A stretch of 64,000 nt of DNA from Akkermansiaceae bacterium (lineage in GTDB: Bacteria > Verrucomicrobiota > Verrucomicrobiia > Verrucomicrobiales > Akkermansiaceae), in the NCBI GenBank assembly GCA_024233115.1, contig JACKQB010000003.1, positions 434,001-498,000 of the forward strand, written 5' to 3'. Position numbers and translations under genes: made by a program. How positions within the stretch are numbered: position 1 is the first letter of the stretch; every line of letters begins with the position of its first letter. Positions 1 to 8,052 of this stretch are shown one piece after another. The notes below the pieces were generated by a model. It did no database searches. It was not told the origin of the DNA and saw only the letters and a program-made list of their open reading frames with translations.

Positions 1-110
1 ACCTGCATCGGGTCCATCAGGGTCTCCGGCACAAACATGCCGCCATAGGTGCCGAAGTGCCCGTGCGAGTCGGGAAGTTGTTGTCTAGTATCAGTCGTTG
101 CCACGCGCAT
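1..110 (-). CDS. trpB: Tryptophan synthase beta chain, N-terminal fragment (cut by window edge)
   Basis: The first 36 codons of a minus-strand gene run off the left edge. Translated from the ATG at 110, they contain SHGHFGTYGG followed by FVPETLM, the conserved start of tryptophan synthase beta (the PLP enzyme joining indole and serine). An in-frame TAA lies two codons upstream (116-114), so the gene cannot start earlier; a GTG at 104 is the only other nearby start. The active-site lysine and the PLP-binding region lie outside the window. The identification rests on this short but very characteristic stretch. Confidence 0.85.
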   Translation of the reverse strand, partial: MRVATTDTRQQLPDSHGHFGTYGGMFVPETLMDPMQ

Positions 111-194
111 GCCTTAATCCATGGCGAGAAAAGGTGCAAGTGCTGTCTTAGGCTTAAAGATGAGATAGCGTTCGTATCGGGTGGAGCCGCTTTC

Positions 195-221
195 GGACTG
201 CGGCGAGGTATCGCCGCTTTT
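195..221 (+). repeat. REP-like hairpin element, copy 1
   Basis: This 27-base unit contains the hairpin GCGGCGA-GGTA-TCGCCGC at 200-217. The whole unit recurs as an exact reverse complement at 340-366. It lies in the spacer upstream of trpB and downstream of the squalene synthase gene. Short GC-rich palindromes of this kind are typical dispersed intergenic elements. Confidence 0.7.
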
Positions 222-339
222 GCTACGGATTGCATGGCTCCCATACAGATAGCACTCAACGGCGCCAAAAACTTACGCAGATTCACTTATCTGATCGAAT
301 ATCCGCTTTGTGCGTGCATCTTAACATCAAGGGTCATTC

Positions 340-366
340 AAAAGCGGCGATACCTCGCCGCAGTCC
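340..366 (-). repeat. REP-like hairpin element, copy 2 (inverted)
   Basis: Exact reverse complement of 195-221, with its own hairpin at 344-361. It sits 14 bases beyond the stop of the squalene synthase gene. The two copies could fold on each other into a 27-bp stem with a loop of about 118 bases, or each could fold alone. A role as transcription end or mRNA 3'-end stabiliser for the minus-strand gene is possible but not shown. Confidence 0.7.
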
Positions 367-379
367 AAAGTAACTTACA

Positions 380-1345
380 TTACACAAAAAAAGACTTCCA
401 AACGCAGCGGTAAACTTCGCGACGCGGGATCTTGACCCGCTGCTCCAACTGCTGCCAGTCCGCTGCATCGAGCCAGTCAAGGGTGCGCCCGCCGATGAGT
501 CCGGGCAGCGCGGTGGCGGCACGGGTGCGGCGGTGCAGCAGCGAGCATGCGTAATCGTGGCCTTCCTCCAGATACCCCCGGGCACGGGCGCGCCAGCGGG
601 CGGATTGCGCCATCAGGGCATCCCGGTTGGCCGGCTCGACGCCGGGTAGGTAACAGCGGCCGTTTTCCAGATCCCCCGGCAGGTCGCGCAGGATGTTGAT
701 GAGCTGCAGGCCCTTGCCGTAGTTTGCACCCCAACGGTGCAGTCGGGCCGATTCGATACGGGAGAATTTCCCCAACGAAATCTCACCGACGTCGGTCCAG
801 AACTCACCGACGCAACCGGCGACCAAGTAGCAGTATTCCTCCAGCTCCGCATCGAGAGTGAATCGGAACCCTTGCTGAAGTTCAAAGCGATCAATGTCGA
901 GTCGCTGGCCGTGTACAATATGGCCTATGACTTTTAAAATGGCAGAGTGTTGACCTTGACCGATCGATTGGGAATCCGGCGCCCCGTAGTGGGTTTCACT
1001 TTTCACCTCAGATGCATGCAACAAGGAATCAAGCCATGTGAATACGCCGTCCATGTTTTCCAACAACACTTTTTCTCCCGGGTGTTGTTGCAGATGGATG
1101 ACTTCCCGGCGGAGGCGCTGTAACCAATCGGTTCGCCCCTCCCCTTTGAGCACCTCTTCAAAACCGGCTAACATCGCTGAGCGGAGTGAGGCGTCAAGCC
1201 CCTGGCTATCGGCCAGCGTGTCACTGGCCCTGGCTAACAAATACCCCAGACTGATGGGCTCGCGCATCGCCATGGGCAGCACCCGCATACTGAGGTAGAA
1301 TGACCTCGATACGTCTTTGAGTATTTGCTTTCCGAGTGGGTTCAC
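380..1345 (-). CDS. Squalene/phytoene synthase family protein
   Basis: Predicted head-to-head prenyl transferase, of the type that condenses two farnesyl (or geranylgeranyl) diphosphates. The N-terminus carries VSRSFYLSMRVLP and the first Asp-rich motif DTLAD near residue 42; the second appears as NILRDLPGDLENGR near residue 200. The SRSF and NI(L)RD context resembles eukaryote-type squalene synthase more than bacterial HpnC/HpnD. The open frame extends to 1453 but would overlap ispE; the GTG at 1345 gives about 321 residues and begins just before the conserved region. It follows ispE in the same direction, so the pair belongs to isoprenoid and probably hopanoid or carotenoid metabolism. The product (squalene or phytoene) cannot be told from sequence alone. 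Confidence 0.8.
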   Translation of the reverse strand: MNPLGKQILKDVSRSFYLSMRVLPMAMREPISLGYLLARASDTLADSQGLDASLRSAMLAGFEEVLKGEGRTDWLQRLRREVIHLQQHPGEKVLLENMDGVFTWLDSLLHASEVKSETHYGAPDSQSIGQGQHSAILKVIGHIVHGQRLDIDRFELQQGFRFTLDAELEEYCYLVAGCVGEFWTDVGEISLGKFSRIESARLHRWGANYGKGLQLINILRDLPGDLENGRCYLPGVEPANRDALMAQSARWRARARGYLEEGHDYACSLLHRRTRAATALPGLIGGRTLDWLDAADWQQLEQRVKIPRREVYRCVWKSFFV

Positions 1346-1350
1346 TTTTT

Positions 1351-1380
1351 TGGACAGGATCAACAGAATTGACAGGATTT
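1351..1380. repeat. Short-period phrase repeat (ATCCTGTC type)
   Basis: On the minus strand this spacer reads as three degenerate units: ATCCTGTCA, ATTCTGTTG, ATCCTGTCC. It fills the gap between the ispE stop and the GTG start of the squalene synthase gene. It belongs to the class of short-period phrases seen at many junctions in this window. Confidence 0.65.
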
Positions 1381-1397
1381 TTGCCAGACAGGTGCGT

Positions 1398-2237
1398 TCA
1401 AGTGATGGTGACTTTTTTGCCCCAGAGTGTGGGGTCGAGCTCTTGTCGGGCACGCCCTAACAAACCTTCAGCCTTTTCAGGATCATCAAGAAAGGCCATC
1501 ATGGTGGAGCCGGAGCCAGACATCATGGCAGCTTGGACTTCCGGCTGGTTCAGAAGCCAGGTTTTTATTTCCGCTAGAAACCGGTGCTTGTAAAAAACGG
1601 GTTTTTCCAGGTCATTGACGATCTCACCCCAGGGCAATTTTTGAGGGCCATAGTCCACACCATAAAGAGGTTCGGCGTTTAGGCTGTTTTTGTAGGCATC
1701 GGGAGTGGCTACCCCGAAGCTGGGTTTGAGCAGCAGGATACGGGTGCCGGCCACCCGGGGCAGGTCGACGGGTGTCACATGCTCCCCCCGGCCACCGATC
1801 ATGCAGGCTTGTTGGTAGATGAAAAACGGCACATCGGAGCCAAAGGCCGCGCCCATCCCGGCGAGTTCATCCAGCGACAGCCCTGCGCCCTCGAGATCAT
1901 TGAGTGCCAGCAGCGTGGTTGCAGCGTCACTACTCCCCCCCCCCAGTCCGGCACCGTGGGGGACGTTTTTTTCCAGGGTGATTTCCCAGCGGCAGGGATT
2001 TCCTGACTGTTTTTCAAAGCACCTGACCGCCATGGTGATCAGGTTTGTTTCATCCAGCGGCACCCCGGGGGTATCGCAGAACAAGCGATACCGGTCCGCC
2101 TTTTCAAAATGCAGCACATCCCCCAGATCGAGAGGAACCATCAGGCTCTCCAACTCGTGAAACCCGTCGTCGCGTTTACCCAGAACCTTCAAGGTAAGGT
2201 TGACCTTGGCGGGAGCGGTCCAGGTTTTCCGAGGCAT
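1398..2237 (-). CDS. ispE: 4-diphosphocytidyl-2-C-methyl-D-erythritol kinase
   Basis: GHMP-superfamily kinase of the MEP isoprenoid pathway; it phosphorylates CDP-methylerythritol at the 2-hydroxyl. The N-terminus TAPAKVNLTLKVLGKRDDG is diagnostic. The ATP-binding glycine-rich motif PHGAGLGGGSSDA lies near residue 95, and the third GHMP motif MSGSGSTMMAF is near the C-terminus. The length of 279 residues is normal. It lies 15 bases downstream of the HAD phosphatase gene and is followed by the squalene/phytoene synthase, so precursor supply and use are adjacent. Confidence 0.95.
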   Translation of the reverse strand: MPRKTWTAPAKVNLTLKVLGKRDDGFHELESLMVPLDLGDVLHFEKADRYRLFCDTPGVPLDETNLITMAVRCFEKQSGNPCRWEITLEKNVPHGAGLGGGSSDAATTLLALNDLEGAGLSLDELAGMGAAFGSDVPFFIYQQACMIGGRGEHVTPVDLPRVAGTRILLLKPSFGVATPDAYKNSLNAEPLYGVDYGPQKLPWGEIVNDLEKPVFYKHRFLAEIKTWLLNQPEVQAAMMSGSGSTMMAFLDDPEKAEGLLGRARQELDPTLWGKKVTIT

Positions 2238-2252
2238 GATGAAGAGCGGGGG

Positions 2253-2864
2253 TCAAACAACCCTTACAGGTGCTGGCACACAAACCACCTGCATACCAGC
2301 AGATTGTGCAGCCATCATCCCGGCAGCGGCATCTTCAAAGGCAAGGCAGCGCTCGGGCGCAACACCTAGGCGGGCTGCAGCTTCAAGGTAAATATCAGGG
2401 GCGGGTTTGCCACAAGGAACTTCGCTGGCCGTAACCACCTCATCAAACAGATCGCTGAGTCCAACAGCCTGCAAGACCTTTTCCGCCTCGACCCGAACCC
2501 CGCCAGTCGCCACGGCCATCGGGAGTTTTCCGCGCAGGCTTTTGGCAAAATTAACGACATCCTCGATAATCACCACCTCGTGGAGATGACGGAGGAATGC
2601 CTTTCGTTTGTCCATGGCCACTTCTTCAGGATCCATCTTCAAACCCAAATCACCATTGAGCTCACTGACGATATCGTGTGTGGGCCTACCACCCATGGCA
2701 TAAAAAACATCCTCGGGGAATACATGACCCGCATCCTGTTTTGTTAGAGCCTCACACCATGCTATGAAGTGTGCAGGCATGGAATCGACCAAGGTTCCAT
2801 CGAGATCAAAAATCACGGCATCGTAGCCGTCCTGCGGAATTTCAAGGGTTGCAAATTGCGTCAT
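2253..2864 (-). CDS. HAD-superfamily phosphatase, beta-phosphoglucomutase-like
   Basis: Haloacid-dehalogenase-fold phosphatase or phosphomutase of about 203 residues. Motif I is DLDGTLVDS, with the nucleophile Asp20 and Asp22; motif II is the Thr in VATGG; motif III is the Lys in GKPAPD; motif IV is FEDAAAG. An alpha-helical cap follows motif I, as in the beta-phosphoglucomutase/phosphoglycolate phosphatase branch. The ATG at 2864 is preferred over the in-frame start at 2903 because the conserved strand begins shortly after it. The gene is tightly followed by ispE. The substrate cannot be predicted. Confidence 0.85.
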   Translation of the reverse strand: MTQFATLEIPQDGYDAVIFDLDGTLVDSMPAHFIAWCEALTKQDAGHVFPEDVFYAMGGRPTHDIVSELNGDLGLKMDPEEVAMDKRKAFLRHLHEVVIIEDVVNFAKSLRGKLPMAVATGGVRVEAEKVLQAVGLSDLFDEVVTASEVPCGKPAPDIYLEAAARLGVAPERCLAFEDAAAGMMAAQSAGMQVVCVPAPVRVV

Positions 2865-2987
2865 TTCGGGTGCGGATATGGCGGCTCTACGGCAATCTTG
2901 CAACTCGATAATCCGTGAATTTAGTCATTCCCGCCGAGCCAATTAAACCTCAGTGACTTAGCATGACACAGGGTGCCGGGAAATAGC

Positions 2988-4385
2988 TTAATCGAGGATC
3001 ACCTCCTCATTATCATAGGTCCCCCCAGCCACCCATTTGGTCTCGCCGGTTTCATTGATAAAGCTGACATCGCCTACAATGGTCACCCCGTCCGCAAAGC
3101 GCACACAACCACGCACGGTGAGTTTTCCTGCCTTGAGCAACGACGGCATACCAAGCCCTTCAAGACTATCGACCAATTTGTATTCATCACAGAGGTCAAT
3201 CACGGGCGGGGTCCCTTGGCGCGCCGCCACCAGGGCGATCCGGCCATCGGCGGTTTGTTCGTAGGCGTCCGAACGAAGCGCAAACAGATCGGAGGTGGTC
3301 TTGACCGGTGCAAAACGGGACCGTGGCACACAAACGGCACCCGACCCCGGGAAGGACTCGATCGCCGCGCCCATGGCAATTTCAAGCTGGTAGACAGCCG
3401 TTGAAGTCTTGTCGCGCGGATCGACCGTTTTTTTATTTTTGATCATGGGCAACGGCAGCACTCCGTGTTCCTTGTTCAACAGGTCCTTGAGCACATCGAG
3501 GCGAATCCACAGGCTGTTCGTATTGAAGTACTGGTGTCTCTGGATATTCTGAAACGCGCCGAGATCTTCGTCCGCGCACTGGGCAACCTCACGCAAAAGC
3601 AGTTGGTTGTCGGCATTGCGCACGGCAAGGTGGCCACCTTTTTTATCCGCCTCGGTGCGGCGTGTTGCCTCCATCAGAAACGGCATCCCACTCTCGGCAA
3701 AGTAACGTAACAACCCTGCGTCGAGCACAGCACCCAGATTATCCGCATTGGAAACAAAGGCAAATTTTACGCCGCCTGAGAGCAGGGCGTCAAGCCATCC
3801 ACTACCTTCCAACGCCGCATAAAGATCACCGTGGCCAGGAGGACACCATTCGTTGGCTGGGGATTTTTCCCACACCACCGGCTCCAACGTTTCGGCATCG
3901 ATCTTGGGAATCTGGTTTTGCATCAGCTCGATTTTTTCGGCTCCCGACAGATCATGGTCTTTATAGGCCTCCATGTGCTCCAGGGTATCTTCCGATGTGC
4001 TGAAGCTGTCCATCAGCAGGAAGCGCACCTTGGCTCCGGTTTCTTCACGCAGGTGGATGATCTGCTGGGCGATGATATCCAGAAACGTCGTATCACCCTT
4101 TACCGGAAGAAGGCTCTTTGCCTTCTGCAGCCCCATGCTGGTTCCCAGGCCACCATTGAGTTTAATGACCACGGTCTTGGCAAGCAGGGACGGGTCGAAC
4201 CCCTCGTTTTCGGAAGCCACGTCTTCAAGCATCGGCACGCTGTCGCAAGGGCTGATACTATCCTCTGGAATCATACCGCTTTCATTGCGCAGCAGCGCTT
4301 GATAATTACGTTCAAAGGCACGGATGGCGGCTTCACTAACAGCTGCCGCTTCCATCTTCTCGCGGAAAGGGGAAAAGTCACTCAT
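2988..4385 (-). CDS. UTP--glucose-1-phosphate uridylyltransferase (UDPGP family)
   Basis: Makes UDP-glucose from UTP and glucose-1-phosphate. The nucleotide-binding loop VIKLNGGLGTSMG, the motif GHGDLYAALEGSG, SNADNLGAVLD and VPRSRFAPVKTTSDL place it in the eukaryote-type UDPGP family rather than the bacterial GalU family. The ATG at 4385 (MSDFSPFREKM) gives 465 residues, close to UGP2 length; the open frame extends 15 codons further without conserved sequence. It shares direction with the HAD gene (123-base gap) but a common transcript is uncertain. A related UDP-N-acetylhexosamine pyrophosphorylase is less likely given the motifs. Confidence 0.88.
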   Translation of the reverse strand: MSDFSPFREKMEAAAVSEAAIRAFERNYQALLRNESGMIPEDSISPCDSVPMLEDVASENEGFDPSLLAKTVVIKLNGGLGTSMGLQKAKSLLPVKGDTTFLDIIAQQIIHLREETGAKVRFLLMDSFSTSEDTLEHMEAYKDHDLSGAEKIELMQNQIPKIDAETLEPVVWEKSPANEWCPPGHGDLYAALEGSGWLDALLSGGVKFAFVSNADNLGAVLDAGLLRYFAESGMPFLMEATRRTEADKKGGHLAVRNADNQLLLREVAQCADEDLGAFQNIQRHQYFNTNSLWIRLDVLKDLLNKEHGVLPLPMIKNKKTVDPRDKTSTAVYQLEIAMGAAIESFPGSGAVCVPRSRFAPVKTTSDLFALRSDAYEQTADGRIALVAARQGTPPVIDLCDEYKLVDSLEGLGMPSLLKAGKLTVRGCVRFADGVTIVGDVSFINETGETKWVAGGTYDNEEVILD

Positions 4386-4460
4386 ATGAATTGATGCGAT
4401 ACATTCGCGACCGCGCAATAACCCAGCCATTGACGATGTTCAACCTCAATCGGTCCGGGA

Positions 4461-5015
4461 TCACACCACCTGCTGGCAGGTTGTACCCACCGAGCCAAAT
4501 ACACGGCATACGATCTGCTCCAAACACGCCTGGTCTACCTCGTCAAAAGCTCCGGGCTGACGGGAATCTATGTCCAGGACCGCCATCAACATCCCGGGCG
4601 TGTCCCAAATCGGCACCACAATTTCGCTCCGCGAGCTGCCGTCACAAGCGATGTGCCCCGGGAACGTATGCACGTCATCGACCACTAACGTCCTCCCCTG
4701 CCTGACGGCGGCGCCGCAGACCCCCCGGTCAAGCGATATCCTCAAACAGCCGGGAGTGCCCTGGTAGGGGCCGATGACCAGCTCACCGTCAAGCAGTCGA
4801 TAGAACCCTACCCAGCAAAACGCATCAAACTCCCCCGCCAGAACCGAGCATACACTTGCCATACGGGCGATTTCATCCGGTTCACCGGCGAGCAGGGCGT
4901 TGATTTTTTGTGCGGCATTCGCATAGGCCGATTTCTTGTCGATCTCGTTCACGGCGCGACTATTGCCGAGTGTTTGGAAAAAGACAAGCAGATCGGGATT
5001 GATAATTTTCCCCAC
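4461..5015 (-). CDS. msrC: Free methionine-(R)-sulfoxide reductase, GAF domain
   Basis: Single GAF-domain enzyme that reduces free Met-R-sulfoxide. All three family cysteines are visible in order: TPGCLRI, RGVCGAA and HIACDGSS, followed by SEIVVPI and VLDIDS. The length is up to 184 residues if the GTG at 5015 is used; a GTG at 4952 is an alternative, since the family usually begins close to the AYANAAQKINALL segment. It is divergent from dnaX, leaving only about 18 bases between the outermost starts. That tightness favours the shorter start or a shared compact promoter region. Confidence 0.88.
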   Translation of the reverse strand: MGKIINPDLLVFFQTLGNSRAVNEIDKKSAYANAAQKINALLAGEPDEIARMASVCSVLAGEFDAFCWVGFYRLLDGELVIGPYQGTPGCLRISLDRGVCGAAVRQGRTLVVDDVHTFPGHIACDGSSRSEIVVPIWDTPGMLMAVLDIDSRQPGAFDEVDQACLEQIVCRVFGSVGTTCQQVV

Positions 5016-5033
5016 CCCCCTAGATTACCCCGC

Positions 5034-6551
5034 GTGAGCTACCAGGTCTTTGCCAGAAAATACCGTCCGAGAACATTTGCCGACGTTCTCGGTCAGGATC
5101 ATGTTATTTCCACCCTGCGAAATGCGATTGCCCGCGACCGGCTTGCCCACGCATGGCTCTTCGTAGGTCCCAGGGGTACCGGAAAAACCACCACCGCGAG
5201 GATTCTCGCCAAAGCACTGAACTGCCCGAATGGGCCGAGCATTGATTTTGATCCGGACCATCCAATCTGCAAGGAAATCGGGGAAGGCAACTCGCTGGAC
5301 GTCTTGGAAATGGATGGAGCCTCCAGAAACAAGGTCGAACACGTCAGGGAGTTGCTGGAATCTGTCCAGTTCGGTCCCTCACAAGGGAAATTCAAAATTT
5401 ACTACATTGACGAGGTCCACATGCTCACAGACTCGGCATTCAACGCCCTTCTGAAAACCCTCGAAGAACCTCCCGAATACGTAAAGTTCATTTTTGCCAC
5501 CACCGAACCCACCAAGATTCTGCCCACGATCATCTCCCGCTGCCAGCGCTTTGACCTCCGCCCCATTCCTACAGAGACCATTGCCAAACACCTGCAGTAC
5601 ATGGCATCCAGGGAGGGCTTTGCGATCGACCAGGCCGCAGCCTGGGCCATCGCCAAAGGTGCCGATGGCGGTATGCGCGACGCCCAGTCCATGCTCGACC
5701 AGCTTGTCGCTTTCTGCGGCGACACCATCACCGAGCAAAACGTGCTCGAAATCTTCGGTTTCACCTCACGTGAAACCGTCGCAACCCTGACCACCCACCT
5801 CATCAAGAAAGACAGCCCTGCTGCCCTCGAACTCATTCACCAGCAGGCGGAAACAGGAAAAGAACTCTCCCAGCTCCTCGGCGAGCTCATTGGTTGCCTC
5901 AGGGCGCTTCTCGTCACCCGGCTCGACCCGTCTGCTGGCAATGAAGGCTTTCCCACGGAGCTTTGGGAGCCCCTTGTGGCAGACTCCAAAGGTGTCCCGA
6001 CGGACCGGATCCTCAACCTGATTGACGTTCTCGCAGACACTGAAGGGCGGATGAAATGGGCGGCCAACAAGCGACTCCATTTCGAAATAGGCCTGATCAA
6101 GGCCATCCAGTCCCTCAACGACGCCCGTATCAGTGATGTCATCAAAGCCCTGGCCGGTGCAAGCCCCATTGAAACAAACACCGGGCCAGCAAGTGCAACA
6201 ACCGCAGCTCCCGCTGAATCCCCCGCCCCCGCGTCGGCAACAAAACCGGCACCCGCGTCGGCAGAGCTCCCATCCCCCCCTCCGCCAACCCAAGGACCGG
6301 TCCAGCCAGAACCGGTCCAGCCAGAGCCAACACCCGCCAACGAACCTGCCCCCATGACAGGCGGCCTGGACGCCTTTATCAACGATGCGCCGGACACAGC
6401 ACCAGAACCACCCCCACAGCTCGACCCCGAACCGATCGAGGAGGAACCGACAGAAAAAGAAGATGACGCTCCAAAAACCGACGATGATTTCTACCAGGAC
6501 CCACTCATCCAAAAAGCCCTCGAGGTCTTCGAAGGCACACTCAAGGCCTGA
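5034..6551 (+). CDS. dnaX: DNA polymerase III subunit gamma/tau
   Basis: Clamp-loader ATPase. The GTG at 5034 starts SYQVFARKYRPRTFADVLGQ, the universal DnaX N-terminus; the open frame begins earlier, at 4908, without conserved sequence. Walker A GPRGTGKTT is at residues 45-53, and IDEVHMLTDSAFNALLKTLE holds the Walker B region. The zinc module is altered: Cys64 and Cys79 are kept, but the middle two ligands are Asp73 and His76. The C-terminus (from about residue 385) is a Pro/Ala/Glu-rich linker with imperfect tandem units (PVQPEP), then a short acidic tail, so a tau-like domain V is not evident. Length is 505 residues. ybaB follows, as in many bacteria, but recR does not. Confidence 0.95.
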   Translation: MSYQVFARKYRPRTFADVLGQDHVISTLRNAIARDRLAHAWLFVGPRGTGKTTTARILAKALNCPNGPSIDFDPDHPICKEIGEGNSLDVLEMDGASRNKVEHVRELLESVQFGPSQGKFKIYYIDEVHMLTDSAFNALLKTLEEPPEYVKFIFATTEPTKILPTIISRCQRFDLRPIPTETIAKHLQYMASREGFAIDQAAAWAIAKGADGGMRDAQSMLDQLVAFCGDTITEQNVLEIFGFTSRETVATLTTHLIKKDSPAALELIHQQAETGKELSQLLGELIGCLRALLVTRLDPSAGNEGFPTELWEPLVADSKGVPTDRILNLIDVLADTEGRMKWAANKRLHFEIGLIKAIQSLNDARISDVIKALAGASPIETNTGPASATTAAPAESPAPASATKPAPASAELPSPPPPTQGPVQPEPVQPEPTPANEPAPMTGGLDAFINDAPDTAPEPPPQLDPEPIEEEPTEKEDDAPKTDDDFYQDPLIQKALEVFEGTLKA

Positions 6552-6552
6552 A

Positions 6553-6624
6553 CTTCCAAATTCCAAACTCCAAATTCCAAGACTCTCCGAGCCGCACTAT
6601 CTGAATACTGAATACTAGATACTT
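6553..6624 (+). repeat. Short-period phrase repeats between dnaX and ybaB
   Basis: Directly after the dnaX stop, 6553-6581 consists of near-copies of AAATTCCAAACTCC. At 6601-6615 a second phrase, CTGAATACTGAATACT, follows. The phrases run almost to the ybaB ATG at 6632, and no Shine-Dalgarno sequence is visible. Confidence 0.7.
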
Positions 6625-6631
6625 ATAAAAA

Positions 6632-6937
6632 ATGGATATCCAAAAACTGATGAAACAAGCCCAGCAAATGCAAGCTGGCATGCAGAAAACCCAGGAAGAA
6701 CTCGCTGCCAAAAACGTTGAAGCCAGCGTAGGCGGTGGCAAGGTCGTGGTCGTAGCCAACGGCGCGGGCGACGTCCAGTCGATCACGATCGACCCCTCGG
6801 TTGTCGACCCCGAAGACGTTGAATTCCTCCAGGATCTCGTTCTCTCCGGCGTGCAGGAAGCTGTCTCCAAAGGCAAGGAAATGGCCGCCGCGGAAATGTC
6901 CAAACTCACCGGTGGCCTCGGTATACCCGGCATGTGA
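6632..6937 (+). CDS. ybaB: YbaB/EbfC family nucleoid-associated protein
   Basis: Small DNA-binding protein of 101 residues. It begins MDIQKLMKQAQQMQAGMQK and contains the conserved GGGKVVVVANGAGDVQSI strand region and IDPSVVDPEDVEFLQDLV helix, ending in the usual GGLGIPGM tail. It is encoded just after dnaX, the standard neighbourhood of this family. Binding as a homodimer is known for the family; no specific regulatory target can be inferred here. Confidence 0.95.
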   Translation: MDIQKLMKQAQQMQAGMQKTQEELAAKNVEASVGGGKVVVVANGAGDVQSITIDPSVVDPEDVEFLQDLVLSGVQEAVSKGKEMAAAEMSKLTGGLGIPGM

Positions 6938-6939
6938 GG

Positions 6940-6972
6940 CACCCCAGCCCCCTGACACCCGCCCCCTGAAAA
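6940..6972 (+). repeat. C-rich phrase repeat before the membrane EEP gene
   Basis: The spacer between the ybaB stop and the next ATG (6973) is made of near-repeats of the form CACCCCAGCCCCCTGA / CACCCGCCCCCTGA. The 16-mer GACACCCGCCCCCTGA is found again immediately upstream of ribBA (within 30533-30560). Confidence 0.6.
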
Positions 6973-7995
6973 ATGCGCCGCTGGATACCCAGAATCCTGA
7001 TCCTTGCGTCGCTGGCTTTGCATGTGTTCACCGCCGCCTGCTACATCCGCCAGCCGGATAAAATGGCGGCCTTCACCGTCTACCCGATCTGGATGTGGGG
7101 GATGCTGGGACTCTTTCTTGCCGCCCTGGCCTTCGTCTGCTGGCGAGCCCCCCTGTCACTGATGCTGACGCTGCTGTGGTCACTGACCATCCTGATCGCA
7201 TCCGATGAATCACACGCGCTGGCCCGGATCGGGCACGAGGCTCCGCAGCCCGGACCTTCAAAACCATTCCAGACCCAGGAGACACTGCGGATATGCACCC
7301 TGAACTGGGGCGGCATGAAACAAACCAAAGACGAAGTCAAACACCAGGCAGAACTCATCGCCTCCTACCACCCTGATATTCTATTTCTTCAGGAGATCCA
7401 CCCCTGGCAGGCACGACTCATCGCCGATGCCATCTACGGCGGCGGCGGCGATTATCGCACAGGAGCCGATACCGCCATCCTGACACGGTGGAAAGTCCAC
7501 GTGGCCATCCACAACCCGATGCAGCATAGCCAACACGCCACACTCCAGCTTCCTTCGTCCTTGGAGCACCCTAACGGACGACTGGTCGATTGTGTCAACT
7601 TCCACCTGCGTTCCGCCAACACCGATATGCGCCTCTGGCGGAGAAGCTGCTGGCAGGGGCACTCCGCCAACAGAAAACTGCAACGCCGTGAAGTCATCTA
7701 CAGTCTGGCGGTCCTGCAAAACTCCACCCCCTTCCCTACGCGCCCCGTCGTGGTTGCCGGCGATTTCAACTCCCCGGCCAGCGACCCACTCCACGACCTT
7801 CTCCGGGCGCATTTCAACGACTCCTTCAGCGAGGCTGGCACTGGATGGGCCAACACCTGGCACCGCCGTATCCCGCTACACCGGATCGACTACATATACA
7901 CCAGCCCGCTTTTCAAGGCCGTCCGCTCACATACCGTCATCGTACCAGCCTCCGACCACCGTATGCTGGTATCCGATTTCCTCCTGATGCCGTAA
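6973..7995 (+). CDS. Membrane-anchored endonuclease/exonuclease/phosphatase family protein
   Basis: The N-terminal 100 residues hold three hydrophobic segments (around residues 5-25, 35-53 and 58-75), followed by an EEP catalytic domain. Visible catalytic elements are LNWGG, FLQEI (metal-binding Glu), GDFNSPASDP, RIDYIYTSP and SDHRMLVSDF (Asp-His pair). The domain therefore appears intact and probably faces the periplasm. Length is 340 residues. Family members hydrolyse phosphodiesters of nucleic acids, lipids or phosphoinositide-like substrates; the substrate here is unknown. The gene lies 35 bases after ybaB in a long co-directional run. Confidence 0.85.
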   Translation: MRRWIPRILILASLALHVFTAACYIRQPDKMAAFTVYPIWMWGMLGLFLAALAFVCWRAPLSLMLTLLWSLTILIASDESHALARIGHEAPQPGPSKPFQTQETLRICTLNWGGMKQTKDEVKHQAELIASYHPDILFLQEIHPWQARLIADAIYGGGGDYRTGADTAILTRWKVHVAIHNPMQHSQHATLQLPSSLEHPNGRLVDCVNFHLRSANTDMRLWRRSCWQGHSANRKLQRREVIYSLAVLQNSTPFPTRPVVVAGDFNSPASDPLHDLLRAHFNDSFSEAGTGWANTWHRRIPLHRIDYIYTSPLFKAVRSHTVIVPASDHRMLVSDFLLMP

Positions 7996-8012
7996 CTTGG
8001 ATAAACTCTAAG

Positions 8013-8052
8013 CTTTAAACTCCAAACACCAAGTTCTTGTCTTTTAAACTCC
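8013..8052 (+). repeat. Phrase repeat spanning the tgt start
   Basis: CTTTAAACTCCAAACACCAAG is followed by TCTTTTAAACTCC. The pattern overlaps the TTG start codon of tgt at 8037, so the first codons of tgt (SFKLHH) lie inside the phrase. Confidence 0.5.

Noticed and set aside
5766..6566. A 266-codon open frame antisense to dnaX
   Set aside because: It mirrors the Pro/Ala-rich dnaX linker, has low-complexity Gly/Cys/Trp content and no domain; the plus-strand gene explains the sequence.
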